Below are positions 1 to 6,312 of a stretch of 7,305 nucleotides of DNA, one piece after another. A program made the position numbers and the translations under genes. This DNA is from an uncultured Clostridia bacterium. Its GTDB lineage: Bacteria; Bacillota; Clostridia; TANB77; CAG-508. The notes under the pieces are model-generated. The model saw only the letters and a list, made by a program, of their open reading frames with translations. It was not told the origin of the DNA and did no database searches. How positions within the stretch are numbered: position 1 is the stretch's first letter; each line of letters starts with the position of its first letter. Location of the stretch: assembly GCA_947629995.1 (NCBI GenBank), contig CANRFX010000055.1:1-7305 (forward strand), given 5' to 3'.

Positions 1-12
1 CATTTCTTTACG

Positions 13-50
13 CAAAAATTCCAGCGATTTCTCACTGGAATTTTTGTTTT
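13..50 (+). terminator. Rho-independent terminator of an upstream gene
   Basis: A perfect 12-base-pair stem (13-24 with 35-46) closes a 10-base loop and is followed by TTTT at 47-50. The stem has a G/C-rich top and an A/T-rich foot, so it could terminate transcription in both directions. It presumably ends a gene lying to the left of the window. No coding sequence is seen in 1-157. Confidence 0.75.
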
Positions 51-51
51 C

Positions 52-87
52 GGGTTCCTATTTTAGGACGCCCTCTTGATTTTTTTT
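52..87 (+). other. Second, weaker hairpin plus T-run
   Basis: GGG (52-54) can pair with CCC (71-73), and TCCTA (56-60) with TAGGA (64-68), with a small internal bulge between the two helices. A run of eight T follows at 80-87. It could be a backup terminator, or the T-run may simply be part of the alaS promoter that overlaps it. I see no T-box specifier or antiterminator consensus here. Confidence 0.35.
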
Positions 88-104
88 ACATTTTAATATA
101 TAAT
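76..104 (+). promoter_or_regulatory. Sigma-A-type promoter for alaS
   Basis: TTGATT (76-81) and a perfect TATAAT (99-104) are separated by 17 bases, which is the ideal spacing. Transcription would start near 110, giving a leader of about 48 A-rich bases before alaS. A GAGG Shine-Dalgarno core at 147-150 lies 7 bases before the ATG at 158. Confidence 0.6.
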
Positions 105-157
105 TTTAAAGCAAATAAAAGAAAATAAAAGCAAATTTAAAGAAACGAGGAAAAGCA

Positions 158-1913
158 ATGAAAGCAATAGAAATAAGAAATAAATATTTAAACTACTTCA
201 AAAACCATGGTCACAGCATCATTCCATCTGCGCCATTAATACCAGAAAACGACCCATCAGTACTATTTACAACAGCAGGAATGCAACCATTAGTACCATA
301 TCTATTAGGAGAAAAGCATCCAGAAGGAACACGATTAACAGACTATCAAAAATGTTTAAGAACAAATGACATAGACGAAGTAGGAGACAATCGTCACTTA
401 ACATACTTCGAAATGCTTGGAAACTGGTCACTAGGGGACTACTTCAAAGAAGAATCAATCAAAATGAGTTTTGAATTCTTAACAAAAGAATTAGGAATAC
501 CTGCAGAAAAATTATCTGTAACATGTTTTGCAGGAGACAAAGACTGTCCAAGAGACGAAGTATCAGCAGAAAGCTGGAAAAGAGCAGGAATACCAGAAGA
601 AAGAATATATTTTTATGGAAAGGATGACAACTGGTGGATAGCAGGGGAAGAAGGACCATGTGGGCCAGACACAGAAATGTTTTATGACACAGGAAAACCA
701 CCATGCTCTAAAGACTGCCAACCATCATGTAACTGCGGAAAATACGTTGAAATTTGGAACAATGTATTCATGGAATACTTTAAAAATAAAGATGGATACT
801 CAAAATTAGCCAAAAAGAATGTAGATACAGGTTTAGGGTTAGAAAGAATGGCAATGTTATTACAAGGGAAAGAAACACCATTTGATACAGAAATTTTTAG
901 ACCTGTAATGGAAAAACTAGAAGAATTACAAAAAGAAGACTACATCGAAAGCAGAAGAATTATTGCAGAACACTTGCGTTCTAGCATGATGATTATAGCA
1001 GATGGTGGAAGACCAAGTAATATAGACAGGGGGTATGTATTAAGAAGGCTAATAAGAAGAATGATAAGACATTTAAACAAACTACAAATAGACTTAGAAG
1101 AATTATCTACACTAATTGATATAAATGTGGATAACTTAAAAGAAATGTATCCAGAATTAGAAAAAAATAAAGAAATCATAAAAAGCACAATTATAGAAGA
1201 AAAAAACAAATTCATAAAAACATTATTACATGGAGAAAGAGAATTTGAAAAGCAAATCAAAAACATAACAAATGGCAAAATACCAGGAGAAGTAGTATTT
1301 AAGCTATATGATACATACGGATTCCCACCAGAGGTAACCAAAGACTTAGCACGGAGAACATGGATACGAAGTAGATGTAGAAAAATTTGAAAAACTATTT
1401 AAAGAACACCAAGAAAAATCAAGACAAGGTTCAGAGCAAAAATTCAAAGGTGGCTTAGCAGAACAAAATGAGCAAACAATAGCATATCATACAGCAACAC
1501 ATCTTTTAAATGCAGCCTTAAAACAAGTAATCGGAAAAGATGCACATCAAAGAGGGTCTAACATTACAGTCGAAAGAATGAGATTTGACTTTAACTGTGA
1601 CCACAAATTAACAGAAGAAGAAAAACAAAAAGTAGAAGACTTAGTAAACCAATGGATACAAGAAGGTTTAGAAGTAACTAAACAAGAAATGAAAAAAGAA
1701 GAAGCAATTAAATCAGGAGCAGAATGTATGTTTATTGAAAAATATCCAGACATTGTAACAGTTTACAGCATACGGTAACATTTCAAAAGAACTATGCCGG
1801 AGGTCCACATGTAAAAAATACCAAAGAACTTCGGAAAATTTAAAATAAAAAAAGAAGAATCAAGTTCATCTGGTATTAGAAGAATAAAAGCTGTATTAGA
1901 AAAGGAGAATTAA
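158..1913 (+). CDS. alaS: Alanyl-tRNA synthetase, compact form, needing four +1 frame changes
   Basis: Charges tRNA-Ala with alanine and removes mischarged serine or glycine, in the cytoplasm. Read with single C skips at 1352, 1773, 1798 and 1832 it gives one continuous 583-residue protein ending at TAA 1911-1913. Residues 1-250 are the class II catalytic core (FTTAGMQPLV near 40, FEMLGNWSLGDYF near 85, GLGLERMAML near 225). A tRNA-recognition helical region follows to about 395, then a minimal editing domain with the zinc ligands HTATH (444-448) and CGGPH (546-550). Usual bacterial AlaRS is near 870 residues. This one lacks both the beta-barrel between the two halves and the C-terminal coiled coil plus C-Ala domain, as in short AlaRS forms of some bacteria. 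Without the skips the product stops at residue 410, before editing. Family assignment is firm; the reading mechanism is inferred. Confidence 0.9.
1352..1355 (+). other. Frame-change site 1 (alaS, GCA-C-GGA)
   Basis: In the starting frame the codon at 1352 is CGG, and that frame ends at TGA 1388-1390 after 410 residues. Skipping C1352 gives Gly399 (GGA) and continues the AlaRS sequence as EHGYEVD. The site lies at the junction of the aminoacylation/tRNA-binding part and the editing domain. The preceding codon is GCA (Ala398). Confidence 0.85.
1773..1776 (+). other. Frame-change site 2 (alaS, ATA-C-GGT)
   Basis: The in-frame codon is CGG at 1773, followed at once by TAA (1776-1778). Skipping C1773 reads GGT AAC and gives GNISKELC, matching the AlaRS consensus G-x-x-S-x-E-L-C. 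This is the only one of the eight sites with GGT rather than GGA. Confidence 0.85.
1798..1801 (+). other. Frame-change site 3 (alaS, TGC-C-GGA)
   Basis: The site follows the zinc-ligand codon TGC (Cys546). Skipping C1798 gives GGA GGT CCA CAT and completes the CGGPH metal-binding motif. Without the skip the frame reads RRSTC and stops at TAA 1846-1848. It lies 25 bases after site 2. Confidence 0.85.
1832..1835 (+). other. Frame-change site 4 (alaS, CTT-C-GGA)
   Basis: Skipping C1832 gives Gly558 and the AlaRS tail GKFKI...SSSGIRRIKAV. Without the skip the frame reaches TAA at 1841-1843. The codon before is CTT, as in the sortase site. Confidence 0.85.
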
Positions 1914-1917
1914 TCAA

Positions 1918-2262
1918 ATGGAAGATTGTTTATTTTGTAAAATAATAAAAGGAGAAATACCATCTAAAAAAGTGTATGAAGATGACGAAGTTTTAGCATT
2001 TCACGATATTAATCCAGAAGCGCCAATTCATATTTTAGTAGTACCAAAAAAACATATTACATCATTAGCACATATAGAAAAAGAAGATGAAGCTTTAATC
2101 GGAAAAATATTTGGTGTAATTAATCAAATATCAGAAGAACAAGGATTTAAGCAAGATGGATATAGAGTAATTACCAATTGTGGAAAAAATGGAGGGCAAA
2201 GTATAAAGCACTTACATTTCCACATTTTAGCAGGAAAAAGTTTAGGTGAAAAAATACTTTAA
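1918..2262 (+). CDS. hinT: HIT-family nucleotide hydrolase (HinT-like)
   Basis: A cytosolic 114-residue histidine-triad protein. The family hydrolyses purine nucleoside phosphoramidates and acyl-adenylates, including aminoacyl-AMP made by tRNA synthetases. The sequence begins with CLFCKIIKGEIPS and carries the histidine triad HLHFH at 98-102 inside GQSIKHLHFHILAGKSLG, which is typical HinT. Length is normal and the frame is intact, with no in-frame CGG. Its AAGGAG (1902-1907) lies in the last codons of alaS, and its ATG is 4 bases after the alaS stop, so the two are probably cotranscribed and translationally coupled. The pairing with AlaRS, whose aminoacyl-AMP intermediate is a possible substrate, is suggestive but may be chance. 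Confidence 0.93.
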   Translation: MEDCLFCKIIKGEIPSKKVYEDDEVLAFHDINPEAPIHILVVPKKHITSLAHIEKEDEALIGKIFGVINQISEEQGFKQDGYRVITNCGKNGGQSIKHLHFHILAGKSLGEKIL

Positions 2263-2267
2263 AAAAC

Positions 2268-2296
2268 TGTACAATTCTAGCTATTTATGCTATAAT
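2268..2296 (+). promoter_or_regulatory. Extended -10 promoter for the sortase gene
   Basis: TGTACA (2268-2273), a 17-base spacer and a perfect TATAAT (2291-2296) preceded by TG at 2288-2289 form an extended -10 promoter. It starts just after the HIT stop. A strong GGAGGT ribosome binding site (2318-2323) follows, 8 bases before the sortase ATG. Confidence 0.65.
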
Positions 2297-2331
2297 AAAA
2301 GTAGTAGGAAAATGTACGGAGGTAAAAAATT

Positions 2332-3016
2332 ATGTTTGAAAGTAAATATAGTAAAGTATTAACCGTAATATTAGTTATAGTAATTATTGCAATAGTTGGG
2401 TTATTAGGTTTTTTAGGATATGATTATTACCAAAAATACGCTATTACAAAAGATACATCAGAATTTGTTGACAATTTCCAAGGAGAAATATCAAGTGATG
2501 TACCAAATGATAATAACGATGACAATCAAGAAGGAGAATTAACAGAAAATAAAGTAGAAGACCCATTTAGCGGAATTCAAGATGCTAAAACTTCAGGTGG
2601 TTCAACAGCAAAGAAAACTTACCAAGGATTTACAGTACTTCGGAACAATAGAAATACCAGCAACAGGAATTAAATACCCAATAGTAGACAAAGTAACCAA
2701 AAGATCAATAGAAGTTGCTGTAGCATTTTTATGGGGAGCAGGATTAAACCAAGAAGGAGACTCTGTTATTATAGGGCACAATTACAGAAATGGACTATTC
2801 TTCTCTAACAACAAAAAATTAAAAAATGGAGATAAAATTTATATAACAGATGACCAAGGAAAAAAATTAACCTATACAATATATAGAAAATTTGAAGCAG
2901 GGGATACAGATACAAGTTTCTATCAAAGAAATACAAATGGAAAACCAGAGATTACTTTATCAACCTGTACAGAAAATGCAAAAACAAGATTAATAATACT
3001 TGCAAAAGCAGACTAA
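2332..3016 (+). CDS. Membrane-anchored sortase, needing one +1 frame change
   Basis: A cysteine transpeptidase that would cleave a C-terminal sorting signal on exported proteins and attach them to the cell wall or to pilins, on the outer face of the membrane. With a skip of C2641 it is 227 residues: an N-terminal membrane anchor at about 9-30, an acidic, Asn-rich linker (about 40-95), then the sortase beta-barrel beginning GTIEIP (104-109). Catalytic residues are visible: His149 in VIIGHNYRNG, Cys212 in ITLSTCT, and Arg219 in TRLIILAK. LSTC resembles class B, but the length and the GHNYRNG region do not settle the class. No sorting-signal substrate gene lies in the window. It has its own promoter and a strong terminator, so it is monocistronic. 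Without the skip only the anchor and linker are made (113 residues). Confidence 0.88.
2641..2644 (+). other. Frame-change site 5 (sortase, CTT-C-GGA)
   Basis: In-frame CGG at 2641 follows CTT (Leu103). Skipping C2641 gives GGA ACA ATA GAA, the start of the conserved sortase strand GTIEIP. Without the skip the frame stops at TAA 2671-2673. The site separates the anchor and linker from the whole catalytic domain. Confidence 0.85.
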
Positions 3017-3025
3017 AAAAAGATA

Positions 3026-3064
3026 AAAAAAATAAAGGAATTTTAAAAATTCCTTTATTTTTTT
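3026..3064 (+). terminator. Rho-independent terminator after the sortase
   Basis: A long stem pairs 3026-3042 with 3048-3064 around a 5-base loop. GG/CC lies in the upper stem and a T-run on the right arm (3058-3064). It begins 10 bases after the sortase stop. The A-run on the left arm makes it look bidirectional, but there is no convergent gene. Confidence 0.85.
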
Positions 3065-3082
3065 ATTGAAATTGTATATAAT
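3054..3082 (+). promoter_or_regulatory. Possible weak promoter for ligA
   Basis: A perfect TATAAT lies at 3077-3082. The best-spaced -35 (TTTATT, 3054-3059, 17-base spacer) is poor and overlaps the terminator T-run. It is the only good -10 between the terminator and the ligA ATG, and ligA needs a promoter here if the terminator is efficient. The ribosome binding site AGAGGTG (3098-3104) is 5 bases before the ATG. Confidence 0.4.
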
Positions 3083-3109
3083 AAGGAAAATAGATTAAGA
3101 GGTGTCAAG

Positions 3110-5112
3110 ATGACAGAAAAGCAAGCAAAGGAAAGAATAGAAGAATTAAGAAAAAAAGTAGAATACTATGCTCGGAAAATACTATGATGAAGATAAGCCA
3201 GAAATATCCGATTTTGAATATGATATGTTAATGGTAGAATTGCGAAATTTAGAAAAAGAATATCCACAATTTAAAAACAAAAACTCCTTAACAGAAAAAG
3301 TAGGAGGACATGTAAAAGAAGGCTTCCAAAAAGTAACACATGAAGTCCCTTTACTAAGTCTGCAAGATGTTTTTAGCATAGAAGAAGTAGAAGATTTTGT
3401 TATAAAAACAAACGAAAAAGCAAAAGAAAACGGAATAGATAAAGTAACCTATGTAGTAGAAACAAAAATTGATGGACTATCAGCAGCTTTGGAATATAAA
3501 GATGGAAAATTTATAAGAGGAGCAACAAGAGGAAACGGACAAGTAGGAGAAGATGTAACAGATAATTTAAAAACAATAAAAACAATTCCAAATAACATAC
3601 AAGACAATATAGATATTACAGTCAGAGGAGAAGTATTTATATCAAAAGACGACTTTGAAAAAATGAACCAAGAAAGAGAAATTAATGAAGAAGAATTATT
3701 TGCCAATGCCAGAAATGCAGCAGCAGGGTCATTGAGACAATTAGATAGTAAAATCACTAAAGAAAGACCTTTAGACATATATATTTTCAATGTACAAAAA
3801 ATAAATGGCAAAGAATTTAACTCACATTACGAAGAATTAGAATACTTAAACAAGCTAGGCTTTAATGTAAATCCGGTACGTATTTATTGTAAAACAATAG
3901 ACGAAATAGAAAAAGCAATTGAAAAAATCGGAGAAGAAAGAGAAAAACTTACATTTGGAATAGATGGAGCAGTTGTAAAAGTAGACAACTTAAAATTCAG
4001 AGAAATTTTAGGAAATACAGCAAAAACTCCTAGGTGGGCAGTAGCATATAAATATCCACCAGAAACAAAAGAAACAAAATTAAAAGATATTATTTGTCAA
4101 GTAGGAAGAACAGGAGTAATTACACCAATGGCAATTTTAGAGCCAGTTAAAGTAGCAGGTTCAACAATTTCTAAAACAACACTCCATAATGAAGATTTTA
4201 TAAAAGAAAAAGACCTAAAAATTGGTGATACAGTTGTAATCCAAAAAGCAGGAGACGTTATTCCAGAAATCGTAGAAGTAAAAAAAGATAAAAGAACAGG
4301 TAACGAAATCAATTTTGAAATGCCAAAGGTATGTCCAGTATGTGGCGCAAAAGCAATTAGAGAAGAAGGAGAAGCAGCCATTCGCTGTACAGGAGTAGAA
4401 TGCCCTGCAAAATTATTTAGAAATTTAGTGCACTTTGCATCAAAAGAAGCAATGGATATTGATGGGTTAGGAGAAAATATAATACAACAGTTGTTAGACA
4501 AAAAATTAATTTCTAATATAGCAGATATATATACATTAAAATTAGAAGATATAGCATCTTTAAAGAAAAACGGAAAAAAATTTGCACAAAATTTAATAGA
4601 TGCCATAAATAAAAGCAAAGAAAATGATTTATATAGGTTAATTACAGCCATGCGGAATTCGTCATGTTGGAACAAAAGCATCAAAATTACTAGCTAAAAA
4701 ATATAAAACAATAGACAACTTAATAAATGCAAAATTAGAAGACTTAAGCATGATAAACGACATAGGGCCAATTGCAGCAAACAGCATTAAAGAATTTTTT
4801 ATGCAAAATCAAACAAAAGACTTAATCGAAAAATTAAAATTAGCAGGAGTAAATACTGTAGCTTATGAAGAAGAAAATATAGACAACAGATTTGAAGGAA
4901 AAACATTTGTATTAACTGGAACATTAGAAGAATATACAAGAGGAGAAGCATCAAATTTAATAGAAAAATTTGGAGGGAAAACTTCTGGTACAGTATCTAA
5001 AAAAACAGATTATGTATTAGCAGGGGAAGATGCAGGAAGCAAACTTACAAAAGCACAAAATTTAGGAGTTACTATTATAACAGAACAAGAATTTAAAGAA
5101 ATGATAAAATAA
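3110..5112 (+). CDS. ligA: NAD-dependent DNA ligase LigA, needing two +1 frame changes
   Basis: Seals nicks in DNA using NAD+, joining Okazaki fragments and finishing repair; normally essential in bacteria. With skips of C3173 and C4653 the protein is 666 residues, the normal LigA length. The N-terminal Ia domain includes EISDFEYD (31-38). The adenylation domain has the AMP-accepting Lys119 in TKIDG and RNAAAGSLRQLD near 200. An OB-fold follows at about 325-400, then a four-cysteine zinc finger (Cys408, 411, 426, 431), helix-hairpin-helix repeats (about 440-585, with MGIRHVG at site 7) and a C-terminal BRCT domain (about 590-666). I chose ATG 3110 because it has a good ribosome binding site and restores the N-terminal helix; ATG 3168, in the post-shift frame, has no ribosome binding site and would lose about 20 residues. 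The pcrA gene often found before ligA is absent. Confidence 0.93.
3173..3176 (+). other. Frame-change site 6 (ligA N-terminus, GCT-C-GGA)
   Basis: In-frame CGG at 3173 follows 21 codons from ATG 3110. Skipping C3173 gives Gly22 and then KYYDEDKPEISD of the LigA Ia domain. Without the skip translation ends at TGA 3185-3187, a 25-residue peptide. Confidence 0.8.
4653..4656 (+). other. Frame-change site 7 (ligA HhH domain, ATG-C-GGA)
   Basis: In-frame CGG follows ATG (Met514). Skipping C4653 gives GGA ATT CGT CAT GTT GGA, the conserved LigA helix-hairpin-helix motif GIRHVG. Without the skip the frame ends at TAA 4695-4697, losing part of the HhH domain and the BRCT domain. Confidence 0.88.
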
Positions 5113-5124
5113 AAAGGAGAAGAA

Positions 5125-5361
5125 ATGGAAGATTATACATTTGAAAAAATGTGGGAAGACTTAAAAAATGGATATCAAATTTATTATACTTATGTAGGAA
5201 ATCGTTATTTATTATTTAAAACAGCAGAAAATTGCTATACACAAAAATTACTTTCTGATCATAAGAAAAATCCACAACCTAAAATGTTAATGTTGACGTT
5301 AAAAAGAGTAAAAGAAATGTTTCCACATATGGAAGATATAGAATATAAAATGATGATGTAA
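5125..5361 (+). CDS. Small protein of unknown function between ligA and folD
   Basis: I do not recognise this 78-residue protein. It is very likely real: AAGGAG (5114-5119) sits 5 bases before the ATG, it starts 12 bases after the ligA stop, and its own stop overlaps the folD ribosome binding site. It has no signal peptide or membrane segment and is rich in aromatic and charged residues. It contains an amphipathic start (FEKMWEDLKNGY), a central strand-like stretch (QIYYTYVGNRYLLFKTA), one Cys (residue 37) and a Lys/Met-rich end. The shape suggests a small single-domain alpha/beta cytosolic protein. It has no in-frame CGG. Its position suggests cotranscription with ligA and folD but does not show a function. 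Confidence 0.8.
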   Translation: MEDYTFEKMWEDLKNGYQIYYTYVGNRYLLFKTAENCYTQKLLSDHKKNPQPKMLMLTLKRVKEMFPHMEDIEYKMMM

Positions 5362-5374
5362 AGGAGAAAAAAAT

Positions 5375-6241
5375 ATGGCAACAATTATTAATGGAAAAGA
5401 ACTAGCAAAAAAAACAAGAGAAAATTTGAAAATCGAATGTGATGAATTAAAAAAAAGAGGAATTAATCCTAAATTAGCAGTTATAATGGTAGGAGATAAT
5501 CCAGCATCAAAAGTATATGTAAGAAATAAAAGTAGAGCATGTGATGAAATTGGAATTCAATATGAAGAATTTTTATTAGATGAAAATATAACACAACAAG
5601 AATTAAATGACTTGATAAAAAAATTAAATAGCGAAAAAGAAATAAATGGTATTTTATTACAAAGTCCGGTACCTAGTCATTTAAATATTAACCAAGCATT
5701 TAAAGCAATTTCTTATAGAAAAGATGTAGATGGATTTACACCATCTAGTGTAGGAAAATTATCAATTGGAGAAGATACTTTTATTTCATGCACGCCATAT
5801 GGAGTTATAAAAATGTTAGAAGAATATAACATTGATATAGAAGGAAAAGAAGTTGTTATTTTAGGTAGAAGTAACATTGTTGGAAAACCATTAATACAAT
5901 GTTGCTTAGCAAAAAATGCAACAGTTACTGTATGTCATTCTAAAACAAAAAATATAGAAGAACATACAAAAAGAGCAGATATTTTAATTGTAGCAATTGG
6001 AAAAGCAAAATTTGTTACAAAAGACATGGTAAAAGAAGGTGCAGTTGTAATAGATGTTGGAATTAACAGAGAAGAAGAAAGTGGGAAACTTGTAGGAGAT
6101 GTTGATTTTGAAAATGTAGAAAAAATAGCAAGTTACATTACACCAGTTCCTGGGGGAGTAGGACCAATGACAGTTGCTATGCTTATGAATAATGTAATAA
6201 AAGCAGCAAAAGAGCAAAATGATGAAAATTCTACATTTTAA
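5375..6241 (+). CDS. folD: Bifunctional methylenetetrahydrofolate dehydrogenase / methenyl-THF cyclohydrolase
   Basis: Interconverts 5,10-methylene-THF and 10-formyl-THF using NADP(H), supplying one-carbon units for purine and formyl-Met synthesis in the cytoplasm. The 288-residue length is standard. The N-terminal catalytic domain has KVYVRNK (46-52) with the expected Tyr48 and catalytic Lys52, then LLQSPVP (94-100) and DVDGFTP (117-123). The Rossmann domain has VILGRSNIVGKP (161-172), ADILIVAIG (201-209) and VVIDVGINR (224-232). The signature PVPGGVGPMT is at 257-266. AAGGAG at 5361-5366 overlaps the upstream stop and lies 8 bases before the ATG, so it is coupled to the 78-residue gene and ligA. 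The frame is intact with no in-frame CGG, and glycine codons, mostly GGA, follow diverse codons without trouble. Confidence 0.97.
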   Translation: MATIINGKELAKKTRENLKIECDELKKRGINPKLAVIMVGDNPASKVYVRNKSRACDEIGIQYEEFLLDENITQQELNDLIKKLNSEKEINGILLQSPVPSHLNINQAFKAISYRKDVDGFTPSSVGKLSIGEDTFISCTPYGVIKMLEEYNIDIEGKEVVILGRSNIVGKPLIQCCLAKNATVTVCHSKTKNIEEHTKRADILIVAIGKAKFVTKDMVKEGAVVIDVGINREEESGKLVGDVDFENVEKIASYITPVPGGVGPMTVAMLMNNVIKAAKEQNDENSTF

Positions 6242-6264
6242 AAAAATATAAAATAATAAAAACT

Positions 6265-6297
6265 AGGGGCATTATTATTTATAATGCTCTTTTTTTT
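6265..6297 (+). terminator. Terminator hairpin between folD and dprA
   Basis: GGGCATTAT (6267-6275) pairs with ATAATGCTC (6281-6289), with one G-T pair and a 5-base loop. An eight-T run follows at 6290-6297. It would end the ligA-folD operon. The last T is only 15 bases before the dprA ATG, which leaves no room for a downstream promoter. Confidence 0.85.
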
Positions 6298-6312
6298 GAG
6301 AAGGGAAGATAA

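Noticed and set aside
1..157. T-box riboswitch upstream of alaS
   Set aside because: No specifier loop or conserved antiterminator sequence is visible, and the leader after the likely start near 110 is far too short.
1352..1835. RNA-level removal of C from CGGA
   Set aside because: Ten CGGA strings in another phase must keep their C for the genes to be read, so a string-based editing rule fails.
3449..4684. Long open frames on the minus strand inside ligA, and similar ones opposite alaS, dprA and folD
   Set aside because: They lie opposite conserved genes, lack ribosome binding sites, and have the Phe/Ser/Leu-rich composition expected from the reverse complement of A-rich coding sequence.
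3168..4697. ATG 3168 as the ligA start, avoiding the first frame change
   Set aside because: It has no Shine-Dalgarno sequence and would drop about 20 residues of the Ia domain, whereas ATG 3110 has a good site and gives the standard 666-residue length.
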